Source: an uncultured Collinsella sp.
Lineage (GTDB): Bacteria; Actinomycetota; Coriobacteriia; Coriobacteriales; Coriobacteriaceae
Assembly: GCA_958353395.1 (NCBI GenBank)
Contig: CATWSG010000028.1
Location: 1 to 28,223, forward strand
Direction of reading: 5' to 3'
Length of the DNA stretch: 28,223 nt
Shown here piece by piece: positions 14,672-21,261 of the stretch. Within the stretch, counting starts at the first letter, position 1. Every line of letters starts with the position of its first letter. Below the pieces are notes generated by a model that did no database searches, was not told the origin of the DNA, and saw nothing but the letters and a program-made list of their open reading frames with translations. The translations under genes and the position numbers were made by a program.

Positions 14672-15157
14672 TTACTCGAATCGCAGCGCCGCGCTCTGAG
14701 CCGCCTGCATCACGCGTTGGAGCGGCACGCCATGTTCGCGGGCAAGACGGGCGCAATCCTCGTACTCGGGAGCCGCGCGCTCGCTGCCGTCGGGCAGGGT
14801 CGCCACCTTAACGGATACCTCGCCCCAAGGCGTTCTCACCTGTTCGAATCGGCGCGGCAGGCAAACGCGTTCCATCACCTGGCGACGAATGGCGTTGGTC
14901 GTGGTCTCCAAAAAGATAATCGTCTGAAGGCGCTCGATATCCTCGTGCGAGCAGATCACCTGCAACTGCCATCCGGGGCGGCCCTTTTTGCAGTAAAGCG
15001 GCAACCAATGCACCTCGCGGGCGCCGGCCTTGCGCAGGCAATCGGCAGCGTAGGCAAGCACCTCAGGCGACGCGTCATCGATGTCGCACTCCAGTTTGAC
15101 GATAGTTTCGGGCGCATCGGTCTCGCGAGACAGCGGAGATGTGCTATCGCATGGCAT
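14672..15157 (-). CDS. Free-standing LarC C-terminal domain (LarC2-like)
   Basis: 161 residues that align by eye with the C-terminal half of LarC (DUF111), the CTP-dependent nickel insertase that completes the pincer cofactor of lactate racemase LarA. Diagnostic stretches are ECDIDDASPEVLAY, KKGRPGWQLQVIC, ETTTNAIRRQ, TPWGEVSVKVATLPDG and APEYEDCARLA. The N-terminal LarC1 part is missing, and I find no trace of it on this strand upstream. The ATG at 15157 is preceded by AAAGGAG at good spacing, so this looks like an intended start rather than a frameshifted tail. No larA, larB or larE is present. It could act with a separate LarC1 encoded elsewhere, or have another role. Confidence 0.78.
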   Translation of the reverse strand: MPCDSTSPLSRETDAPETIVKLECDIDDASPEVLAYAADCLRKAGAREVHWLPLYCKKGRPGWQLQVICSHEDIERLQTIIFLETTTNAIRRQVMERVCLPRRFEQVRTPWGEVSVKVATLPDGSERAAPEYEDCARLAREHGVPLQRVMQAAQSAALRFE

Positions 15158-15291
15158 ACGGTCCGGCTCCTTTCCGCACGGGCTCGTTTTGTTCACTCAA
15201 ACGCTAGCACATCGCGGGCGACGCAGATGTGACGGCGCGTGATGAGTGCGATTTTCCTTGTCGGCAAGAAACCGACACTCCACCGCCTCAG

Positions 15292-15361
15292 CCAAACATG
15301 TACATCAGCCTCCAAACATGTCATTATTTGCAGCTTTTGAAGGCTGGTGTACATGTATTGG
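15292..15361. promoter_or_regulatory. Cluster of ACATGT operator-like repeats
   Basis: CCAAACATGT occurs at 15292-15301 and 15312-15321, exactly 20 bp apart. An inverted relative, ACATGTATTGG, lies at 15351-15361. ACATGTACATCAGCCT (15296-15311) and its complement (15341-15356) form a 16-bp inverted repeat with one G-T pair. On the minus strand a -10-like AATAAT falls between the sites. The cluster is in the 339-bp gap between divergent larC2 and the PHP phosphatase gene; apart from a small TGTCGG hairpin (15259-15277) and a GGCCCCCG hairpin (15421-15451), nothing else is seen there. Confidence 0.5.
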
Positions 15362-15458
15362 AGCAAGACCGATGTCGCGAGCTCGCCCTTATGCGCTGCC
15401 CGTCCTTTCCAGTCGATTTCGGCCCCCGGTGCGCTCGTCACATCGGGGGCCGCGCCGT

Positions 15459-15464
15459 TACAAT
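15459..15464 (+). promoter_or_regulatory. -10 box of the PHP phosphatase gene
   Basis: TACAAT lies 32 bp before the ATG at 15497, and AAAGGAG sits at a good distance from the start. An 8-bp GC-rich hairpin (15421-15428 with 15444-15451) lies directly upstream. Confidence 0.4.
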
Positions 15465-15496
15465 GGAGCGGATTCGCTTGACGCAAAGGAGCTGCC

Positions 15497-16408
15497 ATGC
15501 CCGCATGCCCGCTGGTCGATTGCCACACCCACACCTCGTTTTCGGACGGACATGCCTCGTTTGAGGACAACGTTCGCGCCGCTGCTGCGGCCGGCTGCCG
15601 CGTCATGGTCTCGACCGATCACCTCACCCTGCCCGCCAGCATGGACGCCAACTGCGAAGTACAGGTTGTCGAGGGTGACCTGACGGCACATCGTCTGGCC
15701 TTTGAGGACGCCCGCAAACTCGCCGCGCAGATTGCGCCGGAGCTCACCTTTATCTACGGTTTTGAATACGATTGGTACGAGGGTTGCGAGCCCTTGGCAG
15801 AGCGCTGGTCCCAGGGCGCCGTCGTACGCCTTGGCAGCGTGCATTGGATTGGCAACCCAGGCGATATCATGGCCGGTGCCGCGGGTACGGCGAAAACGGA
15901 AAACGTCGCTCGCCCCGATACACCCGATTCCCTTTGCGGTTGGATCGACGACGACACCGACCTGCACGTTTGGGAAAACCTGGGCGTGCGCGGCGTGTGG
16001 GAGCGCTATGTCGACGACTGGTGCCGTGCTTGCGAAAGCTCGCTCAACTTTGATGTAATGGCCCACCCCGACCTGGTCATGCGCTTTTCGAAGGACGGCT
16101 TTGCACCCGACTTTGACCCCGCGCCGTTTTGGGAGCAGATGGCCGAGTGCGCCCACGATACGGGCCGCCGCGTTGAGGTCTCGACCGCCGCACCGCGCAA
16201 GGGCCTGGACGACTACTATCCCGCGACCGGGCTTTTGCGTCGCTTTGCCCATGCCGAGGTGCCGATTACTTTTGGCTCGGACGCGCACCGCGCCTGCGAC
16301 ATCTGCTGGAACATCCGCGAGGCCCAGGCACACGCCTACGACTGCGGCTACCGAGCCTTCGATATCCCCCACCCCACCGGCGAATGGGAACCCACACCTC
16401 TCGCCTAG
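15497..16408 (+). CDS. PHP-domain histidinol-phosphatase
   Basis: 303 residues of the PHP metal-hydrolase superfamily, HisJ/HisK branch. The trinuclear metal site is intact: DCHTHTSFSDGH (H10, H12, D17, H19), STDH (D41, H42), GFEYD (E90), SVHWI (H116), MAHPD (H190) and GSDAH (D262, H264). The family removes phosphate from L-histidinol phosphate, the penultimate stage of histidine synthesis. Its position supports this: it converges on a nine-gene his operon whose HisB lacks a phosphatase domain. AAAGGAG precedes the ATG. It is transcribed separately, from the opposite strand. Confidence 0.85.
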   Translation: MPACPLVDCHTHTSFSDGHASFEDNVRAAAAAGCRVMVSTDHLTLPASMDANCEVQVVEGDLTAHRLAFEDARKLAAQIAPELTFIYGFEYDWYEGCEPLAERWSQGAVVRLGSVHWIGNPGDIMAGAAGTAKTENVARPDTPDSLCGWIDDDTDLHVWENLGVRGVWERYVDDWCRACESSLNFDVMAHPDLVMRFSKDGFAPDFDPAPFWEQMAECAHDTGRRVEVSTAAPRKGLDDYYPATGLLRRFAHAEVPITFGSDAHRACDICWNIREAQAHAYDCGYRAFDIPHPTGEWEPTPLA

Positions 16409-16420
16409 CCATCCCTTCAT

Positions 16421-16489
16421 AAGTTGCGGTGAAATAGGGATTGTTTTGCCTGATGAAGCACTTAAACAGTCCCTATTTCACCGCAACTT
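16421..16489. repeat. Near-perfect 26-bp-arm palindrome
   Basis: AAGTTGCGGTGAAATAGGGA (16421-16440) is exactly complementary to 16470-16489. The stem extends to 26 bp (to 16446 and from 16464) with one G-T pair, leaving a 17-base loop. It begins 12 bp after the PHP gene stop, between convergent genes where no U-tract terminator exists. A decayed copy lies at 9638-9704. It resembles a small palindromic mobile or REP-type unit and may double as a terminator. Confidence 0.85.
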
Positions 16490-16510
16490 CCATGACTCCG
16501 TTACACCAAC

Positions 16511-16555
16511 AAAGACTGTCCCAAACGACTAGTCGTTTAAGAACGTCCCCAATGA
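16511..16555 (-). repeat. ACTAGT repeat element, copy 2
   Basis: On the minus strand GGGGACGTTCTTAA, then CGACTAGTCG, then GGGACAGTCTTTG, matching 93-136. It holds a perfect 16-bp palindrome AAACGACTAGTCGTTT (16523-16538). A further TGACTAGT (16553-16560) at its edge provides the TAG stop of hisE. Confidence 0.75.
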
Positions 16556-16873
16556 CTAGTGGCGGCGGGCGTTGAGTTCGCCGGCCAGCTCGTCGAGGGT
16601 GATGCCGTAGCGCTCAAGCGTCACGAGCAGGTGGTAGACCAGGTCGCCAGCCTCGTAGCGGATGTGGTCGTGATCGTTATCCTTGCAGGCCATGATGACC
16701 TCGCTCGCCTCCTCGGCAAGCTTCTTGAGCAGCTCGTCCTCGACGTCGGTCAACAGACGAGCGGTGTAGCTCTCCTGTGGCGACGCATCGCGACGACCGT
16801 GAATCACCTCGGCCAGACCCGTCAGCGTCTCGCCGATATTTCCATCCTGAACATTTGCGGTGCGCACACCCAT
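16556..16873 (-). CDS. hisE: Phosphoribosyl-ATP pyrophosphatase
   Basis: 105 residues, the usual length of free-standing HisE. It hydrolyses phosphoribosyl-ATP to phosphoribosyl-AMP and PPi (step 2). The all-alpha MazG-like metal site is seen in LLKKLAEEASEVIMA (EExxE) and RYEAGDLVYHLLV (ExxD). AAAGGA lies upstream of the ATG at 16873. It is the last gene of the operon, 46 bp after hisI. Its stop codon overlaps the edge of a dispersed repeat, so the element may have been inserted at the operon end. Confidence 0.95.
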   Translation of the reverse strand: MGVRTANVQDGNIGETLTGLAEVIHGRRDASPQESYTARLLTDVEDELLKKLAEEASEVIMACKDNDHDHIRYEAGDLVYHLLVTLERYGITLDELAGELNARRH

Positions 16874-16919
16874 AGTTCAATCCTTTCCGGTTGGCCAAGC
16901 GCCTACTCGAGCGCCTGTC

Positions 16920-17249
16920 CTACGCGAGTTTCTTAAAGAAGCAGGTACGGTTGCCGGTATGGCAGGCCGGACCCGGAGAATCGACCTTGACCAGCAGCGT
17001 ATCGTTATCGCAGTCGGCCCAGAGCTCCTTGACCTCCTGCATGTTGCCGTTCGTCGCACCCTTGTTCCAGAGCTCCTGACGGCTGCGACTCCAAAACCAC
17101 GTGGTCCCGGTCTTAAGCGTCAGCCCCACCGATTCCTCGTTCATCCAAGCAACCATAAGCACCTCACCGGTGTCAAATTGCTGAACCACACAGGGAATCA
17201 GCCCACGGGCGTCGTATTTGAGCTCGGACGCAGTTGTCACTTGCTCCAT
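16920..17249 (-). CDS. hisI: Phosphoribosyl-AMP cyclohydrolase
   Basis: 109 residues, typical for HisI without a HisE domain. It opens the purine ring of phosphoribosyl-AMP (step 3). The Mg site is DCDND (D79, D81, D83) and the zinc cysteines are C80, C96 and C103 in ACHTGNRTC. TTWFWSRSRQELWNKG is the family signature. The ATG at 17249 abuts the hisF stop without a gap, with GGA at the hisF end as a poor ribosome site, so it probably relies on coupled translation. Confidence 0.96.
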   Translation of the reverse strand: MEQVTTASELKYDARGLIPCVVQQFDTGEVLMVAWMNEESVGLTLKTGTTWFWSRSRQELWNKGATNGNMQEVKELWADCDNDTLLVKVDSPGPACHTGNRTCFFKKLA

Positions 17250-18032
17250 TTAAAAATCCAATCTCACGGGAATTCCCTGCGATGCCATATACTCTTTGAC
17301 TTCGCGAATGCTGAAGGTTCCAAAGTGGAAGACGCTGGCCGCCAGCACGGCATCGGCCTCGCCCTCGATCACACCCTCGGCAAAATGCTCGAGTGTGCCC
17401 ACGCCGCCGCTCGCGATGACGGGAATCGGCACCGCGCGCGCCACGGCGCGGGTGAGCGCCAAATCAAAGCCGGCCTTGGTGCCGTCGCGATCCATGCTGG
17501 TCAGTAGGATTTCGCCGGCGCCGCGACGAGCCGCCTCCTCGGCCCACGCCACCGCGTCGATACCCGTAGCGTTGCGACCCCCTGCGGTAAAGACCTCCCA
17601 CTTGTCAGCACCGGATGCGCCGGGCAAACCGACACGCTTGGCATCGATCGCCACAACCACGGCCTGGCTGCCAAACGCCGCGGCGGCCTGGCTGATCAGC
17701 GACGGGTCGCGCACGGCCGCCGAGTTGAGCGACACCTTGTCGGCGCCGGCAGCAACCATGGTCCGCATGCCCGCCAAGTCGCGAAAGCCGCCGCCCACGG
17801 TATAGGGAATGGCGAGCTCCTCGGCCGCATGCGCCGCCATCTCGATAGTCGTCGCACGGTTATCGCTCGTGGCGGTAATGTCCAAAAATACGACCTCGTC
17901 CGCACCCTCGCGGTCGTAGGCACGGGCCAGCTCCACCGGGTCGCCCGCATCGCGCAGGCTCACAAAGTTGACGCCCTTGACCACACGGCCGTCCTTGACG
18001 TCCAGGCAGGGAATCACGCGCTTGGTAAGCAT
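17250..18032 (-). CDS. hisF: Imidazole glycerol phosphate synthase, cyclase subunit
   Basis: 260 residues with the HisF TIM barrel. It receives ammonia from HisH and makes imidazole glycerol phosphate plus AICAR (step 5). The acid-base residues D11 (IPCLDVKDG) and D130 (VAIDAKR) are present, as are the phosphate loops TVGGGFR and IASGGVGT. GGGGAGGAG precedes the ATG at 18032, which starts three bases after the hisA stop. Confidence 0.97.
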   Translation of the reverse strand: MLTKRVIPCLDVKDGRVVKGVNFVSLRDAGDPVELARAYDREGADEVVFLDITATSDNRATTIEMAAHAAEELAIPYTVGGGFRDLAGMRTMVAAGADKVSLNSAAVRDPSLISQAAAAFGSQAVVVAIDAKRVGLPGASGADKWEVFTAGGRNATGIDAVAWAEEAARRGAGEILLTSMDRDGTKAGFDLALTRAVARAVPIPVIASGGVGTLEHFAEGVIEGEADAVLAASVFHFGTFSIREVKEYMASQGIPVRLDF

Positions 18033-18035
18033 GGG

Positions 18036-18779
18036 CTACTCCTCCCCTCGGGCGGCGGCCAGCGCCTGTGCCAGCGTAAAGTTGCCTTCGTAGAGCGCAC
18101 GGCCGGTAATGGCGCCTTCAATCGCGACCTCGCCCACCGCGGCCAGTGCGCGGATGTCGTCGAGCGTCGAGATACCGCCCGAAGCCACGACGGGAAAGCC
18201 CGCGACCTCGGCCACATGGCGATACGCCGCCACATCGATGCCCGTCTGCATGCCATCGCGCGCGATGTCGGTATACACCAGATGCTTAAAGCCCAGCTCG
18301 GTAAGCTGCGCCACGGCATCGTCGAGCGCCACGCCCGCGCCGTCGCGCCAGCCGTTCACCTTAACCTGGCCGTCGCGCGCGGCAATGTCGGCGACCAGCA
18401 GCTCGCCAAAGCCTTGGGCTGCCACCTCGGCAAAACCCGGCTCGGTCACCAGCACGGTGCCCAGCGCAATGCGGTGAGCACCATAGCCGGCCAGCTCGTC
18501 GATGCGTGCGAGCGAGCGAACGCCGCCGCCCACGTCCACGGACAGACCGTCGACGCCGCAGATGGCCTTAATCGCCGCCGAGTTGGCAGCGCATGTGTCC
18601 TCGTCCTCGCCAAAGGCAGCGGACAGGTCGACGACATGCACCCAGCTTGCGCCCTGCTCGGCAAACGAGCGGGCGACGGCCACGGGGTCATCGGAATATA
18701 CCTTGCAGCGGTTGCGGTCGCCGCGCTCCAGGCGCACAACCTTGCCGCCGATCAGATCGATTGCGGGAAACAGGATCAT
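18036..18779 (-). CDS. hisA: ProFAR isomerase
   Basis: 247 residues. This TIM barrel catalyses the Amadori isomerisation of ProFAR to PRFAR (step 4). The catalytic pair D8 (FPAIDLIGG) and D171 (VYTDIARDGM) and the half-barrel phosphate loops (VDVGGGVRS, VASGGISTLDD) are present. Actinobacteria that lack trpF use a dual HisA (PriA); sequence alone does not settle whether this one also serves tryptophan synthesis. Its start overlaps the hisH stop by four bases (ATGA type). Confidence 0.95.
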   Translation of the reverse strand: MILFPAIDLIGGKVVRLERGDRNRCKVYSDDPVAVARSFAEQGASWVHVVDLSAAFGEDEDTCAANSAAIKAICGVDGLSVDVGGGVRSLARIDELAGYGAHRIALGTVLVTEPGFAEVAAQGFGELLVADIAARDGQVKVNGWRDGAGVALDDAVAQLTELGFKHLVYTDIARDGMQTGIDVAAYRHVAEVAGFPVVASGGISTLDDIRALAAVGEVAIEGAITGRALYEGNFTLAQALAAARGEE

Positions 18780-19477
18780 CGGCCAACCTCCTCGACGATG
18801 TTGACGAAGTTCTTAAGGATGCGCTGACCCAGCGCGGAGGATTTCTCGGGATGGAACTGGCAGCCCCACACATTGCCGTGGCGCACGATGCACGGGAAAC
18901 TCCGTGTATAGTGCGTGCGCGCCAACACATCGGTGGCATCGACGTCGCCGGCCACCGCGTAGCTGTGGGTGAAGTACATATTGGCGCCCTCGGCAAAACC
19001 GGCGAGCAGCGGATCGGCCGCGCCGACAGGCGTCATGTGCACCTGATCCCAGCCCACGTGCGGGACCTTCAGACGGCTCGACTCCAGGTGCGTGCACGAG
19101 CCACGCATGATGCCCAGGCCATCGACCCAGGGACCGCCGGCCTGCTCGGAGGCATCGTCGTCCGCGTCCACGCCCTCGTCCACAGGCACGCCCTCGTTGC
19201 CACGCTCAAAAAATAGCTGAAGACCCAGGCAGATGCCGAGCAGCGGAGTTCCGGCGGCAACGGCATCGAGCACGGCCACCTCCTCGCCGCTCTGGCGCAT
19301 AAAGGCGATCGCGTCATAGAACGCGCCCACGCCCGGGATGACCAGGCCGTCGGCGTTGCGGATCTGCTCCGGATCGTCCGATGTGCAGGCGGCGGCACCG
19401 GCGCGCGCAAGCCCGCGCACGACGCTCGACAAGTTGCCCTTGTGGTAGTCGACCACCACGATCTTCGGTTCGCCCAC
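18776..19477 (-). CDS. hisH: Imidazole glycerol phosphate synthase, glutaminase subunit
   Basis: 233 residues starting with GTG at 19477. GGAGGGG lies five bases upstream and VVVDYHKGNL, the usual HisH start, follows. A longer open frame to 19738 runs through the intergenic hairpin and into hisB and is not credible. The class I glutaminase triad is C83 (GICLGLQ), H209 and E211 (FHPEK). It supplies ammonia to HisF. A short acidic insertion (about 97-112, with DADDDASEQ) is not typical of HisH. The 79-bp gap upstream carries a palindrome; the other his junctions downstream of hisD are 0-46 bp or overlapping. Confidence 0.94.
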   Translation of the reverse strand: MGEPKIVVVDYHKGNLSSVVRGLARAGAAACTSDDPEQIRNADGLVIPGVGAFYDAIAFMRQSGEEVAVLDAVAAGTPLLGICLGLQLFFERGNEGVPVDEGVDADDDASEQAGGPWVDGLGIMRGSCTHLESSRLKVPHVGWDQVHMTPVGAADPLLAGFAEGANMYFTHSYAVAGDVDATDVLARTHYTRSFPCIVRHGNVWGCQFHPEKSSALGQRILKNFVNIVEEVGR

Positions 19478-19502
19478 GCGACCCCTCCACTTCTCATCAT
19501 CC

Positions 19503-19543
19503 AAAACCACCACAAAGGTGCCTGTCCCCTTCGTGGTGGTTTT
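19503..19543. repeat. Palindromic hairpin between hisB and hisH
   Basis: AAAACCACCAC (19503-19513) is exactly complementary to 19533-19543. Four more pairs form after one mismatch, with a nine-base loop. The core contains CCTGTCCCC, echoing the GGGGAC motif of other repeats here. Lying inside the operon, it might stabilise or attenuate the his mRNA. Confidence 0.75.
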
Positions 19544-19556
19544 ACCCTTGTGACGG

Positions 19557-20144
19557 TTACAGCGAGCCCTTGGTGCTGGGGATGCCCTGCACGCGGGGAT
19601 CGAGCTCGCAGGCGTGGCGCATCGTGCGGCCCACGGCCTTAAAGGCGGCCTCGATAATGTGATGCGAGTTGCCGCCCGCCAGCTCGCGCACGTGCAGCGT
19701 GAGCTTGGCATCGCGTGCGAAGGCATAGAAGAACTCAACGGCCAGCTCGGTATCGAAGCTGCCCACGCGCTCGGTCGGCACGGGCAGCTCGCAGTAGGCC
19801 TGGCCGCGACCCGAAATGTCCACGGCAGCCATCACGAGCGTCTCGTCCATGGCAATCGCTGCATCGGCAAAGCGCGTAATGCCCGCCTTGTCGCCCAGCG
19901 CCTTGCAAAATGCCTCGCCCAGCACAATGCCCGTGTCCTCGACGGTATGGTGCGCATCGACTTCCACATCGCCTACCGCATGCACCGTCAAATCGAACAG
20001 GCCATGGCGGCCAAAGGCGTTGAGCATGTGGTCGAAAAACGGCACGCCGGTCGAGATATCGCACGTACCGGTTCCATCCAGGTCGAGTTTGACGACAATG
20101 TCGGTCTCCCCCGTCTTGCGGGTCACCTCGGCATAACGGCCCAT
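19557..20144 (-). CDS. hisB: Imidazoleglycerol-phosphate dehydratase
   Basis: 195 residues, dehydratase only (step 6), without the N-terminal phosphatase domain of the E. coli bifunctional enzyme. The duplicated metal motifs are DAHHTVED (H65, H66, E69) and NSHHIIEAAFK (H161, H162, E165). FFDHMLNAFGRHG and STKGSL are also typical. GGAGGAG precedes the ATG, which abuts the hisC stop. Confidence 0.97.
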   Translation of the reverse strand: MGRYAEVTRKTGETDIVVKLDLDGTGTCDISTGVPFFDHMLNAFGRHGLFDLTVHAVGDVEVDAHHTVEDTGIVLGEAFCKALGDKAGITRFADAAIAMDETLVMAAVDISGRGQAYCELPVPTERVGSFDTELAVEFFYAFARDAKLTLHVRELAGGNSHHIIEAAFKAVGRTMRHACELDPRVQGIPSTKGSL

Positions 20145-21260
20145 CTAGATCTCCTCCTTCACCAGCACGGCAAACGCAGCCAGTACCTCATCGTTTTCCT
20201 GCGGCGTGCCCACGGTAATGCGCAGACAGTCCGAAAGCCCCGGCGCATAGCTAAAGTCGCGCACCAAAATCGAATACTCGTCGCGTAGGCGCTCGCGCAC
20301 GCGCGTGGCATGCGGCGTACGCACGAGCACAAAGTTCGCCGCGCTCGGCCATGCCTCCACGGGCAGGCCCTCGGTAGCCATCGCGCGCAGGGCGCACAGC
20401 TCGCGCTCGCGCTCGGATGCGACCTGTGCCACCACGGGCGTGTACGCATCGCGGGCACGCACGCAGGCAAGCGCCGCCGCCTGGCTCAGCACGTTGACCG
20501 AATAGATCTGGCGAATCGCCGCGAACACGTCGATGACCTCGGACGCCGCGATCACGTAGCCCAGACGCGTGCCGGCAGCGCCAAACGCCTTGGACAGCGT
20601 ATGTAAAATCACCAGGTTGGGATGCTCGGCGATAAGGCCCTGCGCCGTGGTGGCCGCGCCAAACGAATCGTCGGCAAACTCAACGTAGGCCTCGTCGACC
20701 ATCACCATGCCGGGGCACGCATCGCACAGCGTCGCGATAAAGTCGAGCGGCGCCACGTCGCCCGTGGGGTTATTGGGCGAGGTCACGATTGCCAGGTTGC
20801 ACTCGGGCGCTGCCGCAAGCACGGCTGCCTGGTCGAGCTCAAAGGTCGCGGGGTCGCGCCACACGTCGCGCACCTCGGTCTGGCAGAGCGACGCAAAGAA
20901 CGCATATTCGCTAAAGCACGGCGGACAGTTGAGCAGGGTCCGTCCCGCGCCGCCAAACGCCAGCAGGTAGTTATAGAGCAGCTCGTCTCCACCGTTGCCC
21001 ACGCAGATATTCTCGCGCGTCACGCCATGCCAAGCGGCGAGCTCGTCGCGCAGGTCGTTGGACATGGGATCGGGGTAGCGGTTGAGCGGCGTGGCAGCCA
21101 GGGCGGCGTCGACCGCCTCGCGCACGCCGGCCGGTACGGGATAGGTGTTCTCGTTGGCCGAAAGATTGATGCGCGTGGGCGTAAAGTTGGGATCGTAGGG
21201 CTCAATGCCGGCCAAGTAGGGCTGGACGAGTTCCTTCATGCGGGGCGTCAGCTCGGCCAT
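20145..21260 (-). CDS. hisC: Histidinol-phosphate aminotransferase
   Basis: 371 residues, a fold-type I PLP aminotransferase (step 7, glutamate as amino donor). ANENTYPVP, NGGDELL, TSPNNPTG, DEAYVEF and the PLP lysine K224 in HTLSKAFGAAGTRLGY are present, and R347 in CLRITVGT binds substrate carboxylate in the family. The ATG at 21260 follows GAGGAGG and lies one base after the hisD stop; 11 upstream in-frame residues would have no ribosome site. Confidence 0.95.
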   Translation of the reverse strand: MAELTPRMKELVQPYLAGIEPYDPNFTPTRINLSANENTYPVPAGVREAVDAALAATPLNRYPDPMSNDLRDELAAWHGVTRENICVGNGGDELLYNYLLAFGGAGRTLLNCPPCFSEYAFFASLCQTEVRDVWRDPATFELDQAAVLAAAPECNLAIVTSPNNPTGDVAPLDFIATLCDACPGMVMVDEAYVEFADDSFGAATTAQGLIAEHPNLVILHTLSKAFGAAGTRLGYVIAASEVIDVFAAIRQIYSVNVLSQAAALACVRARDAYTPVVAQVASERERELCALRAMATEGLPVEAWPSAANFVLVRTPHATRVRERLRDEYSILVRDFSYAPGLSDCLRITVGTPQENDEVLAAFAVLVKEEI

Positions 21261-21261
21261 A

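Noticed and set aside
15193..15606. A LarC1 part upstream of the LarC2-like gene
   Set aside because: The minus-strand translation shows no LarC1-like motif and runs through the operator cluster and the PHP gene.
19478..19738. An 87-residue N-terminal extension of hisH
   Set aside because: It crosses the hairpin and the end of hisB, while the GTG at 19477 has a strong ribosome site and the canonical HisH start.
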